Part shown: piece by piece, positions 6,847 through 16,984 of the stretch
Numbering within the stretch: the stretch's first letter is position 1
Layout: each line of letters begins with the position of its first letter
Assembly: GCA_020846025.1 (NCBI GenBank)
Contig: JADLER010000117.1
Span: forward strand, 1-47,047
From: Bacteroidia bacterium
GTDB lineage: Bacteria > Bacteroidota > Bacteroidia > B-17B0 > Aurantibacillaceae
Reading direction: 5' to 3'
Length of the DNA: 47,047 nucleotides
Notes under the pieces: generated by a model
What the model saw: only the letters and a program-made list of their open reading frames with translations
The model's database searches: none
What the model was told of the DNA's origin: nothing
Program-made: the position numbers and the translations under genes

Positions 6847-8805
6847 TTATTTAAAAATCAACTTAAACTCTAAGCGACGATTCATAGCGTGTTCATCATC
6901 ACTACATATTACATCATTCCCGCAGTTGTTGAGTAGTTTAGATTCGCCATACCCTTTGGCGATAATACGACTACCATCTATTCCTTTTGAGATAATGTAA
7001 TTTTTAGCTGAGTTTGCACGGCGCTCGCTAAGTATTAAGTTGTAAGAATCACTACCTTTACTATCGGAGTGTGCACTAAGTTCAATAGATAATTGTTCGT
7101 TATTTTTTAGTGCTAAAACTACTTTATCTAATGTAAGTTGAGATTGAGGTTGTAAATCTGCCTTATTAAATTCAAATAAAATGTTTTCCATAATTGTGGT
7201 ATTACTTTGTTTTGTAACATCCGTACCTGCTTTTTTCTCAACTAAAGAAAGCCATGGATCTTCAACATAAATATCGGCTAATTTGCTAAACTCTGTTTTT
7301 AAGGGTTTATATTGAAATTTTTTACCTTTTATAAGCGATACCAATTTTATTAAATTATCACTATTATCAAAAACCATTATATTATTAAAGGACTCAAGAA
7401 TACTGTTTTCATTGTTTATGGTTAACAAAACTTGTTTAGTATATGGTAGATGTTTAAAACTAAAATCACCTTCTTTGTTGGTAGTTGCCGAATCAATGGT
7501 TTGAAATTTATCATTGAGTAACAATACTTTCATATCAGCAAGTGGGTTATTTTTGTTATTGCCATAAAGCCGTCCTGTGAAATTCATTTTCAATTCGTTT
7601 TCATCTACTAATAACTCATTAAAGTTATCATCACTTATTGCTAAAAATTTATAGATGAATTTTTTATTAGCAACCGAATCTAGTCTTCTAATAAATTTAT
7701 CCTTTAGGCTATATAAATTCATAATAAAGTTTAACTCTGCATCGGCGCTATCGTAGGCAATACGATATTCGTAGCCAGGCACAATATTTTTAAAATAAAA
7801 TATTCCTAAGGAATTTGTTTTAGCTTTTTGAATTACGGTGTTTTTATTATTTAATAGATAGATGGTTTTATTTGCCCCTATCTTTTTTTCAGTTTCGTTA
7901 GTGGCAATTAATTTTGCTGAAATAAAATAACTGTATTCGTTATTTTCTAGTTTATCTGATAATTGGTTATTTATATTTTTAAAAATAAAATTAAAGTTAG
8001 GGTCAAATAAAACAGACTCAATAGTTTCACCATCTGCAGTTGATAACAAAATTTTTTGATTTGTTGGGTTTTCATTCTGCGGAACAATGACTTCAAGTGT
8101 TTCAAAATTATCAGAGGCTACATTTTTAAAAACAAACTTGCCCTGGTTACTTGTTTGAACTTTGGCAACTACCTCTCCTTTTTTATTTTTAATGACAACG
8201 GTTTTATTTCTAATTGGTGTTTTTTTATCATTATCTAGATGTAGCTTACCTGCTAATTGTAAGTATTCTTTAATTTTTTCGGTAGTTAATATTGGAACCG
8301 TTGTATCTTTTTTAGGCTCAGGTTTTTTGATATAAACTTTTTGTAAGAATGTATTCATGTAAACTGTGTCATCTACAAATTTTGAGTTTCCATCAAATCG
8401 AATTTGATGAAAAGGTTTAGTAAATTGAGTAGAATCTACCTTAGTTGCATCTAATGTAAAAAACGGAATATCTAGTGCGTAAGTAATTTTATAATGCCTT
8501 TTATTTTCAGGTATGTCATTGGCATGTATTCTAATAAACATTTTTTGAGTTCTTGCATTACTAAAATAAATGTCATAAGTTTTTCCGAAGGGTAATACGG
8601 TTTTAAAGCTACTTTCTTCCTTTGTATTAAATTCTTTTATGATTTTAGAGTTTGCAACAATTTTAATAGTGGTATTAGTTAATGGTTTTTGCTGATAATA
8701 GTTTTTACCTTCAAAAGTAAGATGCCCATCATAAACCTGTGCTATTAATTGTGTAATACAACTTATAAAAAAGATAATAAAAAAAAGTCGTTTTAAAACC
8801 ATCAT
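6847..8805 (-). CDS. OmpA-domain outer-membrane protein with repeated beta-sandwich modules
   Basis: The 652-residue protein begins with a signal peptide (MMVLKRLFFIIFFIS... ending TQLIAQ). Several modules in the middle share a pattern such as GKLHLDNDKKTPIRNKTVVIKN...GKFVFKNV, which resembles carboxypeptidase-regulatory or SdrD-B-like sandwich domains (about 185-260, 290-350, 410-480). The C-terminus (541-652) is an OmpA-like peptidoglycan-binding domain with NILFEFNKADL, LSAHSDSKGS, LSERRANSAKNYI and NRRLEFKL. No T9SS sorting domain is present. The likely role is anchoring the outer membrane or a surface structure to peptidoglycan. It is grouped with dNK and folK on the same strand, with a 11-bp gap. 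Confidence 0.85.
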   Translation of the reverse strand: MMVLKRLFFIIFFISCITQLIAQVYDGHLTFEGKNYYQQKPLTNTTIKIVANSKIIKEFNTKEESSFKTVLPFGKTYDIYFSNARTQKMFIRIHANDIPENKRHYKITYALDIPFFTLDATKVDSTQFTKPFHQIRFDGNSKFVDDTVYMNTFLQKVYIKKPEPKKDTTVPILTTEKIKEYLQLAGKLHLDNDKKTPIRNKTVVIKNKKGEVVAKVQTSNQGKFVFKNVASDNFETLEVIVPQNENPTNQKILLSTADGETIESVLFDPNFNFIFKNINNQLSDKLENNEYSYFISAKLIATNETEKKIGANKTIYLLNNKNTVIQKAKTNSLGIFYFKNIVPGYEYRIAYDSADAELNFIMNLYSLKDKFIRRLDSVANKKFIYKFLAISDDNFNELLVDENELKMNFTGRLYGNNKNNPLADMKVLLLNDKFQTIDSATTNKEGDFSFKHLPYTKQVLLTINNENSILESFNNIMVFDNSDNLIKLVSLIKGKKFQYKPLKTEFSKLADIYVEDPWLSLVEKKAGTDVTKQSNTTIMENILFEFNKADLQPQSQLTLDKVVLALKNNEQLSIELSAHSDSKGSDSYNLILSERRANSAKNYIISKGIDGSRIIAKGYGESKLLNNCGNDVICSDDEHAMNRRLEFKLIFK

Positions 8806-8816
8806 AGTAAATATAA

Positions 8817-9419
8817 TTATTTTTTTAATTTTTCTATTACTTGTTCAATTTCTTTGCAATAAGTTTTAAGAGTAGCCGAGTTATAAGTTTTTATTTTTAG
8901 TACTAATATAGTTGTTTTTAATCTATGTTTTTGAATATAATATTCATCAAGCACAAGATTTAACTTTTCGAGGTATGATATTGGCAAATCTTGTTCCATT
9001 TTTCGTCCTCTTTTAGCAATATTACATTTTAATAACTTGGTAGAAGTGGTTAAATAAATAACTAAATTAGGAGTAGGTAATGTATCTACAATAGATTTAA
9101 AGTGTTTCTTAAAAAAAGTGTAATCTTTTTTAGAAAGATTAGCTTTAGCAAAACAGATGCATTTATCGAAATGGTAATCGCTTATAATTAATTGCTTGTT
9201 TTTGTAGTTATTAAAAAAAGTAGTGAGTTGTTTGTGTCTATCTATTAAAAAGGAATATTCAGTTGGAAAAGCATATTTCTTTTGGTCTTTATAAAAAAGT
9301 GGCAATAAAGCATTTTCTTCAAATTGTTCGGGTAAAAATGTGGCTTTTAATTGTTTGGATAAAGCCTTAGCTAAGGTGGTTTTTCCTGAACCAATGTTGC
9401 CTTCTATACAAATAAACAT
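8817..9419 (-). CDS. Deoxynucleoside kinase family protein
   Basis: This 200-residue P-loop kinase has the Walker A motif GNIGSGKTT at residues 7-15. It also has SDYHFDKCICFAK, corresponding to the substrate-binding segment of dNK/dGK-dAK proteins, and an arginine-rich lid (AKRGRKMEQD) near residue 136. It would phosphorylate deoxynucleosides for salvage; base preference cannot be read from the sequence. The start is well fixed by the P-loop. It lies 1 bp downstream of folK, a pairing common in Bacteroidota, which supports cotranscription. Confidence 0.85.
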   Translation of the reverse strand: MFICIEGNIGSGKTTLAKALSKQLKATFLPEQFEENALLPLFYKDQKKYAFPTEYSFLIDRHKQLTTFFNNYKNKQLIISDYHFDKCICFAKANLSKKDYTFFKKHFKSIVDTLPTPNLVIYLTTSTKLLKCNIAKRGRKMEQDLPISYLEKLNLVLDEYYIQKHRLKTTILVLKIKTYNSATLKTYCKEIEQVIEKLKK

Positions 9420-9420
9420 A

Positions 9421-9912
9421 TTATGATGGATATAAATTTACCTTGAGATTATCATGACACTCTTGCAATAAAGTTATCATTTTTTTATTTAGAATAGGAT
9501 GTATATAATCTGAATTTACATCTTGCATAGGTATTAACACAAATTTACGAAGATGCATTCGCGGATGCGGAATGATTAACTCTGGTGTATTAATAACTGA
9601 TTGATTGTAAAATAAAATATCAATATCTATGGTTCGTGCCTCGTAGGCTTGGGTGTTGCTTCGAGTTCTACCTAATGTTATTTCAATTTGAAGTAATTTA
9701 GCTATTAATTCCTCTGGTTTTAAGAGGGTTTGTACTTCCACCACCATATTTAAGTATGGTTGTTGTTGAGCAACACCCCAAGCTTCCGTCTCATATATCT
9801 TCGATTTTTTTAACACATGCCCAATTTTATGTGTTATATGCTCTAAAGCCTGATTTAGATGTTTTATTCTATGGCCAATATTACCGCCCAAACATAAATA
9901 TATAACGTTCAT
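9421..9912 (-). CDS. folK: 2-amino-4-hydroxy-6-hydroxymethyldihydropteridine diphosphokinase
   Basis: FolK transfers pyrophosphate from ATP to hydroxymethyl-dihydropterin in folate synthesis. The 163-residue length is normal for the monofunctional enzyme. Diagnostic segments are LCLGGNIGHR at the N-terminus, YETEAWGVAQQQPYLNMVVEVQT, and the signature TRSNTQAYEARTIDIDILFY, with the two metal-binding aspartates in IDID. IIPHPRMHLRKFVLIPM closes the active site. The gene is divergent from sppA across a 107-bp gap and heads a folK-dNK transcription unit. Confidence 0.95.
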   Translation of the reverse strand: MNVIYLCLGGNIGHRIKHLNQALEHITHKIGHVLKKSKIYETEAWGVAQQQPYLNMVVEVQTLLKPEELIAKLLQIEITLGRTRSNTQAYEARTIDIDILFYNQSVINTPELIIPHPRMHLRKFVLIPMQDVNSDYIHPILNKKMITLLQECHDNLKVNLYPS

Positions 9913-9919
9913 ATAATTA

Positions 9920-9952
9920 TTGGTAAATGTAAGGTAAAGTAAACTAACTTTA
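9920..9952 (+). promoter_or_regulatory. Weak candidate promoter for sppA
   Basis: TTG (9920-9922) and TAACTTTA (9945-9952) resemble the Bacteroidota promoter but with a long 22-base spacer and A instead of the final G. It is the best match in the 107-bp folK-sppA divergent gap. Confidence 0.28.
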
Positions 9953-10019
9953 GGCTTAAAATTATTAATTTATTAATAAGGAATATTAAAAAGTATTTAT
10001 TTAAAATTTTAGTAAGTAT

Positions 10020-11795
10020 ATGAAACAGTTTTTTGGCGCATTTTTCGGTTCATGTTTAGGAATATTAATTACTGGTATTGTTATAACGGCAATTGTTATA
10101 GCTTCTGTTGCAAGTATGGTTACAGATGCAGTTAAATTTTCTGATGGTAAAGCTTATACCCCAAAAGAAAACTCAATCCTTAAATTAAGTTTAGACAATG
10201 AAATAAAGGAACGTGGTGTTAAAAATCCTTTTGGTGAGGTTGATTTAGGCCCATTTATGCCTAAACAAGCTATTGGTCTAGACCAACTTTTAACCGCTGT
10301 TAAAAAGGCTAAAGACGATAAAAATATAAAAGGTATTTACCTTGATATAAGTAATCCAGTTGCAGGTTTTGCTACACTTGAAGAAGTGCGAAATGCTCTG
10401 ATTGATTTTAAAAAATCTAAAAAATTTATTGTAGCCTATTCAGAGGTTTTATCGCAAAAGGCTTATTATGTAGCAAGTGTGTCCGACAAGATTTATTTAA
10501 ATCCTGAGGGTGGCATGGAACTAAAAGGCTTAAGCACTCAAATGATGTTTTTCAAGAATATGCTTGAAAAATTAGATATGGAAGTACAAATTTTTAGACA
10601 TGGTAAATTTAAAAGTGCCATTGAACCATTTATGCTTGATAAAATGAGTGAAGCCAATCGCTTACAAACTAAAACTTACTTAGGCTCGTTATGGAATCAC
10701 ATGACAGAAGGTATAAGTATTGCACGTAACTTAACACCAGAATATTTAAATAATATTGCAGACAGCTTGTTGTTAAGAACACCTAGTGATGCTTTAAAAT
10801 ATAAATTAATTGATGATGTTATGTATGAAGATGAAGTGTTTAGTAACATCAAAAAAACAATAAAGGTAAAAGAAACAGAAAAGGTTAATTTAGTTGCCTT
10901 ATCAGATTATGTGAAAAGTGTTACAAATACAAAAGTTACAAAAGATAAGATTGCAGTAATTTATGCGGTTGGTGAAATAGAAAGTGGAGAGGGCGATGAT
11001 GATAAAATTGGAAGTATTAGAATTGCAAAAGCAATTAAAGACGCTAGATTAGATGAAAATGTAAAGGCTATTGTATTACGCGTCAATTCTCCAGGTGGTA
11101 GTGCATTGGCAAGTGATGTGATTTGGAGAGAAACCGTTTTAGCAAAAAAAGTAAAACCATTTATCGTATCAATGGGAGACGTAGCAGCAAGTGGTGGATA
11201 TTATATTAGTTGTGCCGCCGATAGAATTTTTGCTCAACCTAATACTATTACAGGCTCAATAGGTGTATTTGGTTTAATTCCTAACGCACAAAAAGCATTA
11301 TCTGAAAAATTAGGTATTACAATAGATACTGTAAATACAAATAAACATAGCGACGTAGGCACCATTTTACGAAAAGCATCTACTGAGGAATATAATTACA
11401 TTCAACAAAGTGTAGAACACGTTTATGATGTATTTACTAAAAAAGTGGCAGAAGGCAGAAAAACAACACAATCTGCTGTAGATAGTGTTGGACAAGGCCG
11501 TGTATGGAGTGGTGCCGATGCTATTAAGATTAATTTGGTAGATGAATTAGGAGGAATTAATGAAGCTATTGCTTATGCAGCAAAACAAGCCAAGTTAAGT
11601 GAATATAAAATACAAAGTTTACCTAAACAAAAAGACCCGATTGAAGAATTATTAGGTAATACCAAAGAAGAAATAGGAGCCAGAGTGATGCAAGAAAACT
11701 TAGGAATTCAGTATCAATACTTAAAACAGATAAAAAATGTTTTAATGTTAAAAGGAGTACAAGCTCGATTGCCTTATGAAATGGTTATTGAATAG
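10020..11795 (+). CDS. sppA: Signal peptide peptidase SppA, 67-kDa type
   Basis: SppA is a membrane-bound serine protease that degrades cleaved signal peptides. The 591-residue protein has one N-terminal membrane helix (about 7-32) and two tandem S49 domains. The general-base Lys of the N-terminal domain is K147 (LSQKAYYVAS), and the nucleophile is S391 in GDVAASGGYY. NSPGG at 356-360 precedes it. This arrangement matches the E. coli 67-kDa enzyme, where Lys and Ser come from different domains. The length is normal. Divergent from folK, as in many Bacteroidota. Confidence 0.95.
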   Translation: MKQFFGAFFGSCLGILITGIVITAIVIASVASMVTDAVKFSDGKAYTPKENSILKLSLDNEIKERGVKNPFGEVDLGPFMPKQAIGLDQLLTAVKKAKDDKNIKGIYLDISNPVAGFATLEEVRNALIDFKKSKKFIVAYSEVLSQKAYYVASVSDKIYLNPEGGMELKGLSTQMMFFKNMLEKLDMEVQIFRHGKFKSAIEPFMLDKMSEANRLQTKTYLGSLWNHMTEGISIARNLTPEYLNNIADSLLLRTPSDALKYKLIDDVMYEDEVFSNIKKTIKVKETEKVNLVALSDYVKSVTNTKVTKDKIAVIYAVGEIESGEGDDDKIGSIRIAKAIKDARLDENVKAIVLRVNSPGGSALASDVIWRETVLAKKVKPFIVSMGDVAASGGYYISCAADRIFAQPNTITGSIGVFGLIPNAQKALSEKLGITIDTVNTNKHSDVGTILRKASTEEYNYIQQSVEHVYDVFTKKVAEGRKTTQSAVDSVGQGRVWSGADAIKINLVDELGGINEAIAYAAKQAKLSEYKIQSLPKQKDPIEELLGNTKEEIGARVMQENLGIQYQYLKQIKNVLMLKGVQARLPYEMVIE

Positions 11796-11820
11796 AAATA
11801 TCATTGAGTTGCTACTTTTG
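11788..11820 (+). promoter_or_regulatory. Candidate promoter for the M1 peptidase
   Basis: TACTTTTG (11813-11820) is an exact match to the TAnnTTTG -7 element, in the 93-bp gap after sppA. The nearest TTG upstream (11788-11790) gives a 22-base spacer, longer than usual, so only the -7 element is convincing. Confidence 0.38.
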
Positions 11821-11888
11821 TAAGATTACTGTATAAATCCATAAGAATTTCATTTTTAATCACTATCTTTAAGGGTTAAAATAGCCTT

Positions 11889-14800
11889 ATGAAGTATTTT
11901 TTATTTTTTATTTGTTTGATATTTTCTGTAGAGGCAATATACTCTCAGAATGAATATATAGATTACCGTTCTCAAACAAATCCATTATACTGGAAAAACA
12001 GAAAGCCTTTTGCTGATTACTGGCAACAAGATGTGCATTATAACATTAAAGCCAATTTAAACGACTCAACCGATATCATTACGGGTTACGAAGAACTAAC
12101 CTATTGGAATAATTCTCCTAAACCATTGTATTATGTGTATTTTCATTTATACAGCAATGCCCAAACTAAAGATTCTTATTTAGCAGATTTATATAAAAAC
12201 AATAACTATCATTTAAAATTTGGGAAATACCGACAACAAGGATATGGCACAAATGTTGAAAAAATAAAATCAGGGAATGAAGAACTAAAAACGGAATTAG
12301 ACAATACCATTTTAAAAGTGTATCTAACTAAGCCATTGATGCCTGGCGAATCGGTTACATTTCAAATAGATTTTAAAACCTATTTCGATAAAGAAGTAAT
12401 TAGGAACCGCATGAAATTGTTTGATGCCTTTGGTAACAAACACTATGATGTGGTGCATTGGTATCCGCGTATTTCAGTTTACGATCGAAAATTTGGTTGG
12501 AATACAGATCAACACATGGATCATGAATTTTATGGCGATTTTGGTTCATTCCATGTAGAGTTTACCTTGCCTAATCATTATATACTTGATGCAACAGGTG
12601 TTTTGCAAAACGAAAAAGAAGTTTTACCTGATACATTAAGAGCTAAATTAGATATAAAAAATTTTGCTAAAAAACCTTGGAACTCACCACCAAGTACTAT
12701 CATTAAAAAAGATGGGACAACTAAAACTTGGATTTTTTCGGCCATGAATGTGCACGATTTTGCACTTACTGCCGATCCTACTTATCGCATTGGAGAGTAC
12801 AAATGGAATGATGTACGATGTATTGCATTAGTTCAAGAACCGCATTGTATTGGTTGGCAAAATGCACCAATTTACATTGCCAAAGTATTAGAAGTAAATA
12901 GCTATAATATCGGCATGTACCATTACCCAAAAATGATTTGTGCCGATGCACAAGACGGCATGGAATATCCTATGCTTACTTTAGACGGTGGCTACGACCC
13001 TGAATACAGAAGTTTATTAATTCATGAAATGACGCATAATTGGTTTATGGGAATGGTTGGAAGTAATGAAAATTATAGAGCATTTTTAGATGAAGGATTT
13101 ACTCAGTTTTATACGGCAGATACTTATCAATTTATTGATGGACCTAATCTAATTTCTCAACCATCAAAAAGTAAATATGAACAACGCTTTACCGAACAAA
13201 ATAGAATATTAGACAATCAAGTATATAATGGTTATATGACTTCTACTATTGCTAGAGGCGAAGAAGTAACTTTAAATACACATAGCGATGATTTTAATGG
13301 AGCCATTCGTCATGGAGGTGGATATGGTGCTGTGTATTATAAAACAGCTACCATGCTCAAAAATTTAGAATATGTTTTGGGAAGAGCTTTGTTTGATAAA
13401 TGTATGCAACATTATTTTAATCAATGGAAATTTGCCCATCCTTATCCCGAAGATTTCAGAAACTCCATCATTCAGTATTCTGGTATTGATTTGAATTGGT
13501 TTTTTGATCAATGGCTCGAAACCACTAAAAAAATTGATTATAAAATTGGCAGAATTAAAAAAGGAAAACAAAAAGGCGAGTACTTTATTAAGTTTAAACG
13601 CAAAGGTGATATGCAAATGCCTATAGATTTTGCCGTGTTAGATAAAAATGATTCAGCTTATTTATATCATATTCCAAATACATGGTTTGAAAAACCAGTT
13701 CGTACTAATGTTTTACCTCGCTGGATTGGTTGGGGAAAAGTAAAACCAACATATGTAGCAAAAGTAAACTTAAATGCCAAACTTAGAAATGTCATAATCG
13801 ATCCATCACGTCGATTAGCGGATGTTGATATGACGAATAATATTAAGAGACATAAATTTAATATCACCTTCGACTCTAAAGTATATAATCCTTTGGATTG
13901 GAAAAAATATGAATTTAAAGCTCGACCTAGCTTGTGGTATAATGGTTATGATGGTATTAAAATTGGTGCCCATCTCAATGGTGGTTATATGAATACAAAA
14001 AATGTATTTGATTTAACAGCCTGGTTCAGTACTGGTTTTGGGCAAGCTTATTTAGATAGTACAGTGAGAAAAAACAGCTATAATATTTTCTCATTTATTT
14101 TAAACTATCGTACCTCAACCTCTAAGTTTATAAAAAAGTCCAATATCTATACAACCTTAAAATCAGTTGATGGCTTGGAAAGTGGATTGTTAGGATTTGA
14201 GAAAAAAAGCAATAATGATAAAAGTAGGATCTATATTCAATACAAAGCCATGTTAAGAGATTTACCAAATGATTTAAACTACTTAATAAACAAAAATGAA
14301 TGGCAAATACAAAAATTAAATAGCTACTTGAATGTAGGTATTGATCATACGTATAATTATAATAGAGGTATTGGGTTCATGAATTTAAATATGAGAGCAA
14401 GTGCATTTACGCAAGACTATGATTACTCGTCAATACAATACACAGCCGTTAATAAAAATAATCTTGGGTTAATAAACATTAACACCCGTGTTTTTGGTCA
14501 GTTAGGCTTTGGAACCAAGTTAGCTAATGAATCGATGTTGTATGCGGCCGGAGCAAATAACGAAGATTTAATGGATAATAAATACACACGTTCAATGGGC
14601 TTTATTCCTCCAAGCTGGGGAGGTTATGGCGCTAAAACAAATCATTTTACTGCTGGTGGTGGATTAAACTTAAGAGGTTATGCTGGATATTTATTGGCAT
14701 CAAAAGATGCAACAGGCTATACAAGTTATGATTACAAGGGAATGACTGGCGCATCGGCTAATGTTGAAATAGAATTTGGCAAATTGTTTAGTTTTATGAA

Positions 14801-15080
14801 TATCAAAAAATTAAACAATACCATCAAACTTAATCCTTATTTATTTGGAGACGCTGGTATAATTAATACAAATACACCTAACAACGCTTTAGCAATGTCT
14901 GATTTATTAGCTGATGCTGGTGCTGGTATCGAATTAAAAATTCACAAATGGGGGCCATTATATGGCGTAAACCCATTATCTATTCGTTTTGATATGCCCG
15001 TATTTATTAATCGTTTACCGTTTGCCGAAAAAGATTACTTCCAATTTAGATGGATGATTGGAATTAATAGAGCCTTTTAA
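11889..15080 (+). CDS. M1-family metallopeptidase with C-terminal outer-membrane barrel-like region
   Basis: The 1063-residue protein has a signal peptide (1-20, ending IYSQ). A gluzincin aminopeptidase domain follows, with DGMEYP (356-361, the GAMEN-equivalent exopeptidase loop) and the zinc site HEMTH at 379-383. The third ligand is Glu402 in LDEGF, exactly 18 residues after the second His. After about residue 670 the sequence changes to repeated amphipathic strands with aromatic ends. It includes GGGLNLRGYAGYL, FGDAG, DAGAGIELKI and a final FRWMIGINRAF, which resembles the end of BamA/surface-antigen barrels, including the terminal Phe. The protein is longer than ordinary M1 enzymes. The reading that it is a surface peptidase held by its own barrel is inference. 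Confidence 0.85.
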   Translation: MKYFLFFICLIFSVEAIYSQNEYIDYRSQTNPLYWKNRKPFADYWQQDVHYNIKANLNDSTDIITGYEELTYWNNSPKPLYYVYFHLYSNAQTKDSYLADLYKNNNYHLKFGKYRQQGYGTNVEKIKSGNEELKTELDNTILKVYLTKPLMPGESVTFQIDFKTYFDKEVIRNRMKLFDAFGNKHYDVVHWYPRISVYDRKFGWNTDQHMDHEFYGDFGSFHVEFTLPNHYILDATGVLQNEKEVLPDTLRAKLDIKNFAKKPWNSPPSTIIKKDGTTKTWIFSAMNVHDFALTADPTYRIGEYKWNDVRCIALVQEPHCIGWQNAPIYIAKVLEVNSYNIGMYHYPKMICADAQDGMEYPMLTLDGGYDPEYRSLLIHEMTHNWFMGMVGSNENYRAFLDEGFTQFYTADTYQFIDGPNLISQPSKSKYEQRFTEQNRILDNQVYNGYMTSTIARGEEVTLNTHSDDFNGAIRHGGGYGAVYYKTATMLKNLEYVLGRALFDKCMQHYFNQWKFAHPYPEDFRNSIIQYSGIDLNWFFDQWLETTKKIDYKIGRIKKGKQKGEYFIKFKRKGDMQMPIDFAVLDKNDSAYLYHIPNTWFEKPVRTNVLPRWIGWGKVKPTYVAKVNLNAKLRNVIIDPSRRLADVDMTNNIKRHKFNITFDSKVYNPLDWKKYEFKARPSLWYNGYDGIKIGAHLNGGYMNTKNVFDLTAWFSTGFGQAYLDSTVRKNSYNIFSFILNYRTSTSKFIKKSNIYTTLKSVDGLESGLLGFEKKSNNDKSRIYIQYKAMLRDLPNDLNYLINKNEWQIQKLNSYLNVGIDHTYNYNRGIGFMNLNMRASAFTQDYDYSSIQYTAVNKNNLGLININTRVFGQLGFGTKLANESMLYAAGANNEDLMDNKYTRSMGFIPPSWGGYGAKTNHFTAGGGLNLRGYAGYLLASKDATGYTSYDYKGMTGASANVEIEFGKLFSFMNIKKLNNTIKLNPYLFGDAGIINTNTPNNALAMSDLLADAGAGIELKIHKWGPLYGVNPLSIRFDMPVFINRLPFAEKDYFQFRWMIGINRAF

Positions 15081-15088
15081 GTTAGTTC

Positions 15089-16984
15089 ATGTATTCTCTC
15101 AAGCCAATTCTAAAAACTCTTATAAAGCAATTATTACTTGTTTTTTTATGCTATCAAATTAGTAGAGTATTATTTTTTGTATTTAATTACTATGCATTTT
15201 CTGATTTAAGCGTTTTTCAATTTTTACTACTTTGCTTTTATGGGCTTAGATTTGATGCCTTTAGTATTGCTGCTACTAATTTATTATACGCCCTCTTATT
15301 TATTCTGCCTTTTAAATTTCATTACAATAAAAATTATCAAAAAGGATTGCTTAGCCTGTTTATTTTTTCTAACGCTTTTGCCTTAGCACTTAATTTTATT
15401 GATATTGCTTATTTCCCTTATACACAAAAGCGTACAACTTATGACGTTGGCGGATTAATCTTTGGCGGTCAATCCGACTTTTTAAAATTAATTCCACACT
15501 TTATTACCGAATTTTGGTATCTTATATTATTGTATGCCTTAGTTGTTTTTGGAATTTATAAATATGCAGTATTTATAAATAAAAAAGAACGAGTTATCGT
15601 TTTAACTTCAAATGCTAAAAACATAGCAATCGCTATATTAGTATTTGTAATAATGGGTGCGCTTAGTGTTTTAGGCATACGTGGTGGTTTACAAAGAGCG
15701 CCTATTGTTTTGTTAGATGCAGCTGCTTACACCACGCCAAAATTTTTTCCACTTGTCATTAATACACCTTTTGCCTTTTTAAAATCTATTGAACTTACAG
15801 AAATACAACGTTTAAATTATTATGATGAGGCAACTTTAAAAAAAATCTATTCACCCATTCATTATCCTTCTGATACAGGAAATTTTAAAAACTTAAATGT
15901 GTGTGTTATTATTTTAGAAAGTTTTTCTAAAGAATACACTGGTCTTTCTAATCGAAAAAGTTACACGCCGTTTTTAGATAGTTTAATGTCTGTCTCTACA
16001 GTTTATACTAATGCTATTGCTAATGCTAAAACGTCTATTGATGGTGTACCGGCCATTCTATCAGGTTTACCATGTTTTTTAGATGATAAATATTTGAACT
16101 CTAGATACAGTAATAATGTGATAGAAAGTTTACCTAGTTTATTAAAAACGAAAGGCTATTACAGTGCGTTTTTTCATGGTGGTACTAATGGTACAATGAA
16201 TTTTAATTCTTATGCTCAATTAGCCGGTTTTGATTTATATTATGGGAGAACAGAATATCATAATGATGATGATTTTGACGGGCAGTGGGGCATTTTTGAT
16301 GAACCGTTTTTACAGCAAATGGTTAAGGAAGTCAATCGTTTTAAACAACCATTTTTTGTTTCGGTGTTTACATTAAGTTCTCACAATCCTTATGTTGTGC
16401 CAAAGCAATATGAAGGTAAATTCGATAAAGGCACGTTAGTAATTCATCCTACCATTGCTTATGCTGATTATGCTTTAAAACGTTTTTTTACCGAAGCCCA
16501 AAAACAAGCTTGGTTTAAAAACACCTTGTTTGTTATATCAGCCGACCACACAGGCATTTCCGAAGACCCATACTACGCAAGTAATATTGGGCAACATTCT
16601 ATTCCTATTGTGTTTTATCAACAAGGACAAACACCCAAAAAAATAGATTATACCGTACAACAAATAGATATTATGCCCACTATTTTAGAATATCTGCATT
16701 TTGATAAACCTTATTATGCTTTTGGGAAAAGTATGAGCCAGTATAGCACACAACCCATTATTTATTACACAAGTCCTAATTATAACATTGTAAAAGATAG
16801 TGTTATTTATGATGTTGTTAATAATCAATCAACATCCAAGTACAACTATCAAGCCGATAGTGCCCAACAACATAATACAATAGATAGGGATAAACCAAAT
16901 TCAAATCTTGAATTTTTTAAAGCATATTTACAAACCTATACCAACGATTTAATTGATAACAAAACACATTATCATGCAAAATAA
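15089..16984 (+). CDS. LtaS-like membrane sulfatase/phosphotransferase
   Basis: This 631-residue protein of the alkaline-phosphatase superfamily has about five N-terminal membrane helices (to about 205) and an extracytoplasmic sulfatase-type domain. Active-site elements follow LtaS-type enzymes: E277 in VIILESFSKEY, the nucleophile-position T315 in NAKTSIDG, FHGG near 365, and the metal-binding ADHTG near 505. Gram-negative members transfer phospho-groups such as phosphoethanolamine or glycerol-phosphate onto glycans or lipids. No lipoteichoic acid is expected here, so the substrate is unknown. It is 8 bp after the M1 gene and overlaps the next gene by 11 bp, so the three form an operon. Confidence 0.85.
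   Translation: MYSLKPILKTLIKQLLLVFLCYQISRVLFFVFNYYAFSDLSVFQFLLLCFYGLRFDAFSIAATNLLYALLFILPFKFHYNKNYQKGLLSLFIFSNAFALALNFIDIAYFPYTQKRTTYDVGGLIFGGQSDFLKLIPHFITEFWYLILLYALVVFGIYKYAVFINKKERVIVLTSNAKNIAIAILVFVIMGALSVLGIRGGLQRAPIVLLDAAAYTTPKFFPLVINTPFAFLKSIELTEIQRLNYYDEATLKKIYSPIHYPSDTGNFKNLNVCVIILESFSKEYTGLSNRKSYTPFLDSLMSVSTVYTNAIANAKTSIDGVPAILSGLPCFLDDKYLNSRYSNNVIESLPSLLKTKGYYSAFFHGGTNGTMNFNSYAQLAGFDLYYGRTEYHNDDDFDGQWGIFDEPFLQQMVKEVNRFKQPFFVSVFTLSSHNPYVVPKQYEGKFDKGTLVIHPTIAYADYALKRFFTEAQKQAWFKNTLFVISADHTGISEDPYYASNIGQHSIPIVFYQQGQTPKKIDYTVQQIDIMPTILEYLHFDKPYYAFGKSMSQYSTQPIIYYTSPNYNIVKDSVIYDVVNNQSTSKYNYQADSAQQHNTIDRDKPNSNLEFFKAYLQTYTNDLIDNKTHYHAK

Noticed and set aside
15089-16984. Name as lipoteichoic acid synthase ltaS
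   Set aside because: Domain layout is LtaS-like, but the organism appears Gram-negative; a related phosphotransferase is more likely.
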